This document shows, piece by piece, positions 54,177-64,000 of a stretch of 64,000 bases of DNA. This stretch comes from Arachis hypogaea. Taxonomy: Eukaryota > Streptophyta > Magnoliopsida > Fabales > Fabaceae. Within the stretch, counting starts at the first letter, position 1. Each line of letters begins with the position of its first letter. The notes below the pieces were generated by a model. It had not been told where the DNA came from. It made no database searches and was given only the letters and a program-made list of their open reading frames with translations. The position numbers and the translations under genes are program-made. Location of the stretch: assembly GCF_003086295.3 (NCBI RefSeq), contig NC_092043.1, forward strand, positions 46,280,884 to 46,344,883, in the 5' to 3' direction.

Positions 54177-57100
54177 TCATCTTGTAGCTGCTCTAGCACT
54201 CATTGATGAATGGTAAGTGGTACTTCTCTGCTTCCTGTAGGATGTATATACATCATCATACTGACTCACTTCATTGGGGTTTGCTGTTGCCCCAAGTCCC
54301 AACCTAGCCGAGCTTACTGATCCTGGTTTCCGATCTACGCTCCCGTCGGCATAAGTCCCAGTCTCTGGATCCACCTGCTGCAAATTTGGTGGTGGAGGAA
54401 TGCAAGCGCCTCCCTTCCTTACTGCAGGCTCTCTCTCATATTCTCTCTCATATTCATCATCTTCATCTCTTGAATCAGAATTCATAGGACCCTCAGAAGG
54501 ATTAGCTTCTCCAATTTCCTTAAAGAATTTCGACACCCTTTGAAGAATTTCTGACGGTGGCACAGTTGATGGAGGTATCATTGTTGGGATGTCCAAAGGG
54601 CTCAAAGGAGAATATGGAACTCCGCTACCAATCTGCATCTTTCTAACCATTCCAGGAATGAGGCCAGGAGGGAACAACGGATATGGTGGCAATTGATCAC
54701 TGGTGCTGGATGACGGAGCCTGCAATAAATGTCCACCAGGAGGTTGATTGGCTGATTGAACCGAAGAAGGTATAGCCATAGACCCTGGAAAAGCACTTGG
54801 TGGAGCAGAATTTGGAAGAAATTGTTGAGCTGCCATAGATGATGGTAAGGTTTGCCCTGGAACTGCATGTTTATCAACGCGATCTTGTTCTGCAATACTT
54901 GAACCAGAGCCCAGCCTATCAGCATGCCACAGCTGGATTGGGGTCTGCAATATTCCTGAAATTGGGAGGGAACAATAATTTCTTAATCCAATTAATCTTA
55001 CCTCAAGAAATCAATTTTTTCTTGATAAGATTAAAAGCTATAACAAAGTTATCTAAAGAATCTTTGGTGGAAAAACGTGGTGCAATCATATGCTATCACT
55101 AGTGTATATGTGAGCAACGATGTATTATGTATAAGGGAGGAAAAAAAAAAGATAACTTAGAACATCAAAAAAATACCCACAGGAAAAAAAAGAAGTTCCA
55201 ACTCGAGCAAACTGCAAACCACTTTCACAGCAATAGCAATTAAAGAAACAAATTTTCTAAGAGCAAGGGAGAAACATTTTGTGGCTTTAGTTCCCCATCG
55301 AAGGGGTCCCCAATAATTCTATTATATCATGAACATTATCCAACTACACTGTAATGGCATTTACAGAATTCTAGATAAAGAAGAGAAGCTTACCAGTACC
55401 TGAATTTGCTGAAGCAGATAAATCCTTGGAAGCCCCAGGAAAAGAATTGGCATGTGGGCCACCAATCATCTCACTCTTCAGTAAAGATATAGTCTCTTGA
55501 TCGAATACCTCTTTAGAAGCCCAGAACTCCACCATTTGCTGCAACCTTTTCCTATATTCTTCATTGCTTTGTGGATTGTGATAAATTCTAGCAAGCATGG
55601 AGCCTAAAACAGGCTTAAATGCAAGGGCTTCATTGTCAAGATCACGACTGCTTGTCCTCCGATTCAAGCTGTAAACGAATGATGCAAGGATCAAAGATGA
55701 TGAAAACCAGAACCACCACATTAGCATACATGTCAGGCAGATTATCTAAAGTAAAACTGCAATGGGATTAAGCCAATAAGCAAGATGAGAAGACCTTGTT
55801 GAGCCAAAAACTTGCAAGGAAGTACAATGAAATTTAATTCATAAAAATTTTGTCTAAGATGTGAGAAACAGCTAGATGTGATTCACAAGCCTCTGAACTA
55901 AAAAGTAGAAACAACAAAACAAAACAAAACATAAAAAGCATACCAAATATGCTTGCCTTTGTACAGGGCTTTGATGGTGGTGTTTGCCTATTCATAATAT
56001 AATAAGCAGACCACATTCCAATAGTTTAAGATGCAAGTAGCAGACTTAAGAGAAAAGTAAAACAACTAAGTTGAGGATAAACAAGTAGTTCCCCATGTGC
56101 ACTTGTGCAGTGGGGATTGATCAAAACTTTTTAACTCCTAGTGAACATAAATTTTATGCCATTTCCCATCAGGGAACTAATCCACCCATCAGCAAAAACA
56201 GCATAAAAAAAAATAAAACTAGAAATACACTAATAACCAAGGTCATTTTGATAGTTGGTAAAGCAATGGATAGATGAAGGAACACAGTGAAATTGTGATT
56301 CACAATTTCTGCTGATTAGAAGCAAAGTTCTAATGCTAATTAATCAATTGATAATATTTGCTACCTGTCAAAAAGAATGTCATTTGCAAGGTATATTATA
56401 TGTAGCTGCCTCTCAACATCGTCCAATGCGAAGACCCTCTCTCTAAGAGCCTCTGCTAGAGCTGGTGCAAATGGAGATCTCTGCATGAACCAAAGTTTTG
56501 CACCTTTAATAGATTCTTTTGTACCATTTAGATTGTTAAGAACATTAGTGAGCTCCACTGCAACATCAGATGGAAGTGGCCCAGAAAGTTCTTTGAATGG
56601 CTTGGATGACTGATCATACTCAGGTCGGCCATGAACCCCAAAAGGCTGAGGATGTTGATGGTGGTGCTGCTGATCATAGAAATGCAGGAAAGAAGGTGGA
56701 CCTAACATAGAAGGCGAAGAACCAATTCCTGCAGCATTCATCGGGGGAGCATTTGGTGGGGATGGATTCATCATTGGATTTGGAGGAGGATGGATCATGG
56801 ACATGGAAGACGAGGGAAAGGGCGGGTTAAAAGGACCACCAGGGGGACGTGTCGATAACCAGAGCTTATAACGGTAATAACCATGGCCCTCCCCACCAAA
56901 GAGGAAGCTATAAGAAGGATTATCACGCTGCTTTTCACATATCATGGCTTCAAAGTCAGGACCATTTTTCACAGCATACTCAACAAGTTTGTCAATTCGC
57001 TTGTGGAGCTCGGGATCAGAAGGGGGTGCGACTGGAGGCGGAGCAGAATCATAATAAGGTGAAGGAACAAGAGGAGCGAAAGGAGATGGGAATGCAGGTG

Positions 57101-57389
57101 GTGGTGCTTGGTGTTGCTGTTGCATAAGATGAGGAGGGGGAGGGGCATGTGGGTGTAACTGTTGAAGCTGCAGCTGCTGCTGAGGCATGGCATGATGATA
57201 AGGGAACTTTTGCAAAGAGGGGTGTGCCGGACCAGGACCTGGGGGAAGAAAGGGGGGAAATTGTTGATGTTGGGGATGAAATCCAAACTGCTGCTGCTGT
57301 TGTTGCTGCCGCATATTAGCAGCTTGTTGCTGTTGCTGAGCATAAGCCATAGCAGAAGCAGATGCATAATCATGACCCTGTCGTTCCAT
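54177..57389 (-). CDS. CHERP: CHERP-like SURP and CID domain splicing factor, three coding exons
   Basis: This encodes a nuclear RNA-processing protein related to human CHERP and the Arabidopsis SWAP/SURP protein I recall as SWAP1 (AT4G31200). Exons on minus: 57389-56365, 55668-55394 and 54955-54177, all with GT/AG borders and compatible phases, giving 692 residues. Residues 1-125 are Gln/Pro/His-rich. SURP (RNA/splicing-factor binding) is about 128-176 with [20 protein letters not shown] and YYRYKLW. After a Pro-rich linker, the CID (RNA polymerase II CTD-interacting) domain starts near 274, with [20 protein letters not shown] and [17 protein letters not shown], and crosses the first intron into [19 protein letters not shown] and [10 protein letters not shown]. 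The C-terminus is Pro/Ser-rich with an acidic [12 protein letters not shown] patch, [18 protein letters not shown] and a basic end. No defects are seen. Family members act with the U2 snRNP machinery. Confidence 0.9.
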
Positions 57390-57692
57390 CGGACTTCTCT
57401 AACTATTTCTATACAATACACCTCAATAGCTCTTTATGACCTACACATAGTAAAAATAAAAATAAAAAAAATTCATTTCTGTTATAATTCCAGTATATCA
57501 TATCAAGTTAAAAATCACATTCATAACAAAAATACTCAATGAACTACAGGACTGGGAAACTTTTAATCAAACAATTCTCATAATCAATTAGGCACAGACA
57601 CTGATCCATAGAAATGGAGAAGACCTACCTGTGATGAATGACCACCGACAAAGAATGGCGAACCAGCAGCGCCGTCTGACCAATGGCAAATC

Positions 57693-57730
<38 letters not shown>

Positions 57731-57781
57731 CCACCGACAAAGAATGGCGAACCAGCAGCGCCGTCTGACCAATGTCAAATC

Positions 57782-57853
<72 letters not shown>

Positions 57854-57920
57854 CTGGAGAGTGGGGAGGGTTTGTGGGTTGTGGCTTCTCTCACTCCGTT
57901 TTTTATTTTGGGTCAAGGGT
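57390..57920 (-). promoter_or_regulatory. 5' leader/promoter region of the CHERP-like gene, duplicated CT tract
   Basis: An 89-bp unit starting ACCACCGACAAAGAATGGCG occurs at 57641 and again at 57730. Each copy is followed by a (GA)n run on plus (57693-57727 and 57785-57850), that is (CT)n in the sense of the gene. CT-rich leaders are common in plant genes. The unit is probably 5' UTR; a leader intron between here and 57389 is possible. Open frames through the run on either strand are poly-SL or poly-ER artefacts. Confidence 0.6.
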
Positions 57921-58800
57921 TTGTGACTTTCTGATGCAGTAATGGCTCAGATTTTTGAGAATCTGTTAATATAGAATTCTTGGAAAGTCTGAAAGGGGAG
58001 GCTATCCAAGTGTCACAAAACTGGATGTGTGCAGCATTATTCATGCCATGTATGTTTAAACATTTACTGTGGCATAAGCTCACTGGTCTATCCTGTGTAC
58101 ATGTTAGTGAACGGCCATTAGATGTAAGCTATTAGTCTATTTGATTTTTTGCAAATAGGTATGCAGGGATTTTCAAATGTGTTTGAGTACAATCTTATAT
58201 TTACCCTACATCAGTGCTTACAAATTAACATTATAGGCAGCGGAAATAGCTCCCTTCCAAAATCAAATTTAGAAAAGAAGGAACTCTTTTTTTCCATGAA
58301 AGAAGGAGTTGTTCAACCGTTCCTGTCAAGGTTAAATAAAAGTAAGGTTCAAACATAACAATGGAGATATTTCTTCGTGATATAAAGGTTAGTGTTTAGA
58401 TTTTTTATTTATTGAAATAAATCATGTATGTATATGTACTTTTTACAATAACAAAATTAACATGCTGACTTTAGTTTTGTAAAAAATCAGGGGACTAATT
58501 CATGCTTCAACTCCTAGATCCGTGGTAAGTACTCCTTAAATCCAAATAGTTACTTTTTTTACATTGCATCCACAATTTTCCTTTTCCCCTTCCATTAGGG
58601 TCGAAAATATTTCCTTAAACCAGATTTTTAAATTCTAATAGTGTTATTATATTGTCTTAATAACTGCAATGTTCAAGGAAGAAGGAAAGAGAAGGGAAAA
58701 TAGCAAGGACTCCTTCTCTACAAAAAACTAACTTCTGTTTTTCTTTTTACTTTCTTTTTTGTCTTCCATGTATATTTCAGCACTCTGAAGAACTATTATC
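57921..58800. other. intergenic DNA upstream of the CHERP-like gene
   Basis: No gene. The short frame 58149-58358 has no recognisable feature. Confidence 0.3.
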
Positions 58801-59330
58801 AAAGCTTACAGGGACAAAGAAAAACATAGAATATAGAAGCAGAAAATGGTACCACAAAGGGGAGGGCTAGAGAAGATGACGGCAAAACCACAGAGCTCAG
58901 AGAAGAGGATGGCAGGTCGGCTGCGACACTGGGCAGACGAAGGCAGCAATGTTCGAGATGGAGAGACTCGACGGTGGCAGAACTCACGAGACGGAGGAGA
59001 TTGAGGCGCGGTGAAACGCGGACGGCGGAGCTTCAGACACAGTTAATCGCAGACGGAGGAACAGGAGCTTGAGGCGTTTTGAATGATGGACGTTGTATGA
59101 GACTTGAGTGTGGGAGAATACAAAAGTGATGAGTGATGAGTGCTGGGTGATGAGAGTGGATAATGGAGGTTGGAGGCGCTGTGGATGGTTGAATGGTGAA
59201 TGAGAAGGTGATTTAGGGTTTGTCGGGTGTCACTGATCAGGGTAGCGACGGGTAATGGGAGTATGGGACCCCGTATCCGCCCGGGATCTAGGTCTCCGCG
59301 GATTTTTTAAAAATAAAAAAAAAAATCGAA
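58801..59330. repeat. GC-richer repeat-like block
   Basis: 58850-59240 is rich in GACGG/GGAGG motifs and 59235-59300 contains TAGCGACGGGTAATGGGAG and CCGTATCCGCCCGGG, a type of sequence I associate with abundant non-autonomous plant elements. Ends were not identified. Confidence 0.35.
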
Positions 59331-59699
59331 AAAAAAGAAGATAATCCTCAATAGCTAACCATTTCTAAATTCTAATCATTTCTAATCACCAATCAGCATC
59401 GATTGAACACAAACTTACATCAACAATAAAATTAACAAGGTACCACACAATTACATTTACATCAACAATCAGCAATAAAACTCAGAATCCATATTCCATT
59501 CAATTACATTTACATCAACAATCAACAAAATTAACAAAGCACCATCAACAATCAACAAAATAAAATCATAAAATTGACTCAAAAAAGAAAATTACCTAAG
59601 AACTGAAGCCCTTAACTCAGAAGTCAGAAACTCAATCATAAAAGTTTACTCATGAAAAAACAATTGAAACTGAAGTAGCAGAGGAGGATTTCTTACCGG

Positions 59700-60060
59700 C
59701 AGAGCAACGAATAGGGAGGAACGGCGACGGTTCTGCCTCTGACGCGACGACGACTTCCTCCTCGGCTGGGTCAGGCGCGCGACGACGGCGTTCTCCTTGG
59801 CTGGGTCAGGCGCATGACGACAACGTTCTCCTCGGGCATGTCTCTCAGGCGTGCGACGACGGTGCTGCGGTGACCTTCAGAGTGAGAGGGGGAAGCAGTG
59901 AGAAGGGGGAGCGCGGCGGTGAGGGGAGGAGGGTGGCGGACGGCGGTGAGAGGAGAGGGGGAGAGAATCTGTGAACTGAATAGGGTCTGAATGAGGAAGT
60001 GACGACAGTTTGGGGATTTAGGGTTTAGGTGAAACTAAGAGAATTTACAATCAGCGTCAC
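59700..60060. repeat. GC-rich minisatellite-like block
   Basis: Three diverged units of about 35-39 bases containing CTGGGTCAGGCGCGCGACGA (or close variants) lie at about 59745-59860. G-rich GAGAGGGGGAG and GCGGTGAG runs follow. No coding domain is recognisable. Confidence 0.5.
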
Positions 60061-60307
60061 TTTTAATTCTTTTAAGAAAATCTTGATTGGAGTTAATTTA
60101 GGTAATAAAATTGGTATCATCTTATAAATATGGTATTATTTTGATAAAAAACTAATAAAATTTTATTATTTATATAATTATGTAGATAAAATAATTTAAA
60201 ATGATATAATATAAATTTTTAATTAAACTGAATATTAGAAGAATAAATTTTTTTTTTAGTTTTAAATTATTATTTATGGAATAATTTTTTTTTACTTTTT
60301 ACTTGAA

Positions 60308-61500
60308 GGAGGATATACATTTTAATCATACTTAAACTTCAATCAGACTCCATCAATTAAAAAAAATGGATACATCGATTTCTGTTATTGGATGAGAAAA
60401 GGTTGGTGTTGACGGGTCAAGTAGTAATGCCACGTGTCAATTCTAAATAATTGCAGAGACTAAAAATCCTTCTGTGATCTTTCTTTTTTTTCCATTCTCC
60501 TCATCTTCTTTCATTTTTTTCAAAATTCCAACCTAAAATATAGTCAAGCTCACCATATCCTTGTGATTAACATAAATCCCAATCACATTCACTTAAGATT
60601 ATGATAATCATACAATGAATAATCAACACAACAAACATGATTAAGTTCACCAATTTCATCATAATCGCATAACCTAAGATTTGAGAGAATAATACTTAAT
60701 TTCACTAAAGATCTGCTACTTCAAAGTAATTAGTTGGCGGAGATTGTGAGGTTGGGTAATGGTGGCTGGCAGTTTCTCTGATGCAGCTTCAGCGACCAAT
60801 AGCAGCAGTGATAAGATGGCGACAGTGGCGATTTGACAGCTCAGAGACTGCGACATAGACAAGGGAAGCAAGATGCAGGGACTGTGGTAGCAGCAATGGT
60901 ATTGACAACTCCGGTGGTATTAGTTCCGTGGAGTCAAAATGACAACCACAGTAGATCAAGACAGAACAAATGCAAGCCAGCTATGACGTAGGGGAATGGA
61001 GAGCAAAAAAATGACGGCAAAAGCACACGCGGCAGAGACTGTTACAGTGTAGAGAGACGAAAGCAGCAGTGAAGGCTCATCCTCGAATCGGCGAAAGCAA
61101 CAACAATATGGGGCTGGGGAAGAAACAGGGCACGTTGTAGGAAAAGGAAAGGAAGAGAAAGAAGAAAATAGAGGTTGGTTCGATGATGGTGGTGCCCAAA
61201 TGATGGTGGTGAAGGTAAAGCTCGATAATGATGGTGATGGAGATGATTGTGACTGGCCAAAGAAAACAGAGAAGAAGAGGAACAAGATAGGGGAAAGAAG
61301 AAGAGAAGAGAAGAAGGAGTTTTTTTTTTTTCGAGGAGGGAGTTTTTAGTCTCTATAACTATTTGGAGTTCACACATTAGCTTCAACCTGACACGTCTTT
61401 CTTGCAACTGTTTGTCGACCAGTAGTAGGGGTTGATTTGTCTATTTTTCTTGATGGATGGGGGCTTAGTTGAGGTTTAAAGATGTTTATGATACACTATG
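60308..61500. mobile_element. possible long-TIR DNA element
   Basis: The left arm (about 60308-60475) contains CTTAAACTTCAATCAGACTCC, CCACGTGTCAA and AGAGACTAAAA. The right arm (about 61335-61500) contains the same landmarks inverted: TTTTAGTCTCT, TGACACGTC and TTAGTTGAGGTTTAAAG. The middle has GC-richer sequence of gene-like texture without domains. No clean target duplication was found, so Mutator-like origin is a guess. Confidence 0.5.
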
Positions 61501-62780
61501 TCTCACAGAAAAAAGGTCAGGGTCGAAAAGGATATTTACCCATATATATGAAATATGATCCCATAAATATTCTTATAGAATCCAAAATAAAATAAAATTA
61601 AAACTAATATTGGAGATACTCTAATTAATATGTGTGTATCTAATATTGGAGATACTCTAATTAATGTGTGTTTACTATACGGTGATTATGGATGGTTCCC
61701 GTTTCCACGAATAGTGAAAAAGCCTCTAAATTTGTCCCCCAATAGGTAATTTTCGCGACATATTTATCAAACTTGGTCCGACCTGATCGGTCAGACTGAA
61801 AATTCGGTCATCCAGTCATCAATTTAAGTTGGGTCATTCTTTAAACCGGCCAAATAATTAATCTGATCAAATTAAATAAAATTTGGTTCAAAATCAGTTT
61901 AAATTAACTCGTTTAAACTACAAAAATATTATTTCTATACATGCTTTTTTTGTTAAATATATTATGTAAATAAAATTAAATTATATTTACAAATTTAAAG
62001 AAAAAAATATTTTATTAATTAATATATGTTCTATTTCTATGATTGTTATTTTTTTTTCTATAAATACTTAAAGAGTGTGATAAATATAAATTTATAAATA
62101 CTTGGAGAGTATAATAAATATAAATCAATTGATGAGTTATTAAAATTTAAAAATAATAATTAATTTAATACAAAATAAAACTAAAGAAAAATATATTTAT
62201 TATGAAACTAAAAAAAATAAAATTTATATAATTATTTAATAATGACTGAGTCAATTGATGATCCATCAGTTGAACAAATGACCTAATAATCTAATAGTCT
62301 AATCGGTTTAATTACTGGTTTGGTTCTCATAATTATACGTGTGGATATCTGTTCTGTCAGAATAAATTGTCATGCCTAACACTCCAGCTGAAAGACTCTA
62401 TGTTATCTTTATTTATTTATTTATTTATTTTTGGATCAACAAGATTGAAACAATTTCTCTTATATTTTTTTATTCATGCATTCGTGTTTTTTATTTTTGT
62501 TTTCTAATCATAAATGGGGTCATAGACACAGAAAACTACATAACAAACGTTCCGAATAATCTTATTCTTCTACAATCATCGAAAAAATTTGATAAAAACA
62601 AGTACCAACTCAAATGAAGATGTCAAAAACATCTTTTTATAAAGATGATTTGTTTAAACGTGTGATTTATTTATTTATTTAGTCACACTTTAAATAAAAA
62701 TAACACTTTTATAATATATCAAAATCTAATCATATAATCTATTTTTTAACTCAATTTCTAGTCATAGGTATTTTTTAACT
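61501..62780. other. repeat-like AT-rich spacer
   Basis: 61765-62330 has CGACCTGATCGGTCAG, GACTGAAAATTCGGTC and, near the other end, CTAATCGGTTTAATTACTGG, resembling a degenerate foldback element. ATTTATTTATTTATTT runs occur near 62410. No gene was found. Confidence 0.35.
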
Positions 62781-62784
62781 ATAA

Positions 62785-64000
62785 TTGAGAATAAAAGTAG
62801 ATTCATCTGGCTGTTCTTTATGAAACTTGATAGATACTCAGTTTAATATCAGAATAAAGAAAGTAAGGACTAATAATGGTCCATAATTCATGTTACACAA
62901 TTTCTATGCATTAAAAGGCATTGTCCATCAAATAACCTGTGTAGAAACACTTCGCCAAAACGATATAGTTGAGAAGAAATATCAACATTTTTTTGTAGTA
63001 ACAAGACCCTGCTGTTTCACTCATCTATGTCCAAAAAATTCTGAAAATTTGCAGCTACTCATGCAGTGCATCTTATTAATAGAATTCTAAGTTCTTTGTT
63101 GAAAAATTCATCACCACATCTGATTTTGAAAGACAAAATTTTAGGTATCTCATACTTAAACGTGTTTGGTTGTTTAGTATACGCTTCAACTTTGCATGCA
63201 CATAGAACAAAATTGGACAAAAGGGCCAAAAAATGTGTTATCTCATATCACAAAAATGGTATAAAGGGGTATTTACTCTATGATTTAACTTCCAAAAATA
63301 TTTTCTTATCAAGGAATACTCATTTTTATGAAACTGAATTCCCCTTTGCAGTATATTCTGAAATTATAGCCAATAAAAAAATCTGTGACAAGATCTTTAA
63401 CTAATCCTTCTAATCCTTTTCTATGCTTTGAAAATCCCTTTCTCATAGTTCCATGCATCACTCAAAACACGTCTCACTTAGAAAAATACCACAGCATACC
63501 AGCATGACATTGATACATCATCAGGGCCTCAAAAACAATAGTGAACTATGCCTTATTAATATAGAGCACCAAGGAACACAAATCTTCACATCTTGACCAC
63601 TTTCACCACATTTACAAACTAGGCACTCAACTCAAACTAGAAAAAAGACCAGCATATTTAGATGATTTTCACTGCATGACTGTATTATCTAAACCTCATT
63701 ATTGTTTTTCGTTTTATCCTAATATTTTACATGATATTTTTAAGAGTCACTATATTGTTTTGTGAGTCAGTCTTTATTGCACTATTTACATACTCAACAT
63801 TCTATCAATACCCTTGTACCTAACTCACCCAAAAGAGTCAAAATGCTATGTTGAGGCCATTAGTGATCCATGTTGGCAAGAGGCAATTAAGATTGAATTG
63901 AAAGCCTTGAAGAAAAATCAGACCTGGACCATAGTAGCTAGAATCTCGATTTAACTCTTAAAATCTTTCGATATTACGATTTTAAATGAGTTTATCGATT
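62785..64000 (+). pseudogene. decayed copia pol gene, runs off the window
   Basis: The integrase core begins with SRFIWLFFMKLDRYS. A degenerate catalytic region follows (TNNGP, GIVHQITCVETLRQNDIVEK), where the Asp of RTDNGPEF is changed to Asn. Then come HLINRILSS, YLNVFGCLVYASTLHAHRTKLD and NIFLSRNTHFYETEFPF. Later the pre-RT region appears (RPAYLDDFHCMTVL near 63640) and then CWQEAIKIELKALKKNQTWT (63870-63930). Several frame changes and stops separate these pieces. It resembles the pol gene at 28163-31888 (compare YLKDYHCMTT and VFGSLAYAST), so it is an old relative. RT proper would lie beyond 64000. Confidence 0.82.

Noticed and set aside
56377..57542. Plus-strand and second-frame ORFs over the CHERP-like gene
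   Set aside because: They are antisense or frame shadows of coding exon 1, which has clear SURP and CID motifs.
57584..57926. Poly(Ser-Leu) and poly(Arg-Glu) ORFs
   Set aside because: They are translations of the (GA)n/(CT)n runs in the leader of the CHERP-like gene.
60956..61407. Minus-strand Ser/Phe/Pro-rich ORFs
   Set aside because: They are overlapping frames in purine-rich sequence of a putative DNA element, with no domain or conserved motif.

Overview
This is a window of plant nuclear DNA: AT-rich, with spliced genes and a dense, layered set of plant transposable elements. Several repeat families (a short foldback MITE, Tourist-like MITEs, a plant-mobile-domain/MuDR element, and a long LTR that starts TGATAAACCCC) look like those I associate with legumes and especially peanut (Arachis). 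That assignment is from memory and is an inference. I found only two host genes that are probably functional. The first is a seven-exon terpene synthase of TPS-a type on the + strand (43914-49777). The second is a three-coding-exon SURP/CID splicing-factor gene (CHERP-like) on the - strand (54177-57389). Nearly everything else is transposon or its debris.

Layout. 1-6.9 kb: a decayed Mutator-like unit carrying a plant-mobile-domain (PMD) gene on + and a MuDR-type transposase on -, in convergent orientation. The PMD gene is split by a 1520-bp solo LTR with a perfect GCAGG duplication, and its 3' part by a CACTA-type repeat. 7.4-9.3 kb: two Tourist-like MITEs back to back in opposite orientation, then a tRNA-derived SINE. 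10.1-19.7 kb: a CACTA element (TTG duplication), apparently holding a second CACTA-like element, which in turn holds a young and intact Ty1-copia element (11402-16952). 20.25-23.76 kb: a 1.75-kb tandem duplication, each copy with an open 57-codon frame. 26.8-36 kb: an old LTR-type repeat interrupted by a very young copia element with LTRs differing by one A (27642-32122) and by a 5'-truncated LINE with a 17-bp target duplication (34372-35905). 36.2-37.2 kb: a ~400-bp tandem repeat. 39.0-40.3 kb: a Mutator-like element with ~370-bp terminal inverted repeats and a perfect 9-bp duplication. 40.6-42.5 kb: a small solo LTR and a copia 3' remnant. 43.3-49.8 kb: the terpene synthase, with repeats in its promoter and introns. 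50.2-53.6 kb: LINE pieces and two adjacent TTA-targeting MITEs. 54.2-57.9 kb: the CHERP-like gene with a duplicated CT-rich leader. 58-62.5 kb: repeat-like sequence. 62.8-64 kb: a decayed copia pol gene running off the window.

The host genes appear unrelated in function: one makes a cytosolic volatile terpene, the other is a nuclear splicing factor. I did not find a convincing new biological system. The points most worth checking are the terpene synthase built around transposon-derived promoter and intron sequence with a frame break behind its first ATG, the three-layer CACTA/CACTA/copia nest, the PMD+MuDR unit, the inverted MITE pair, and the unexplained 57-codon frame kept open in both copies of the tandem duplication.
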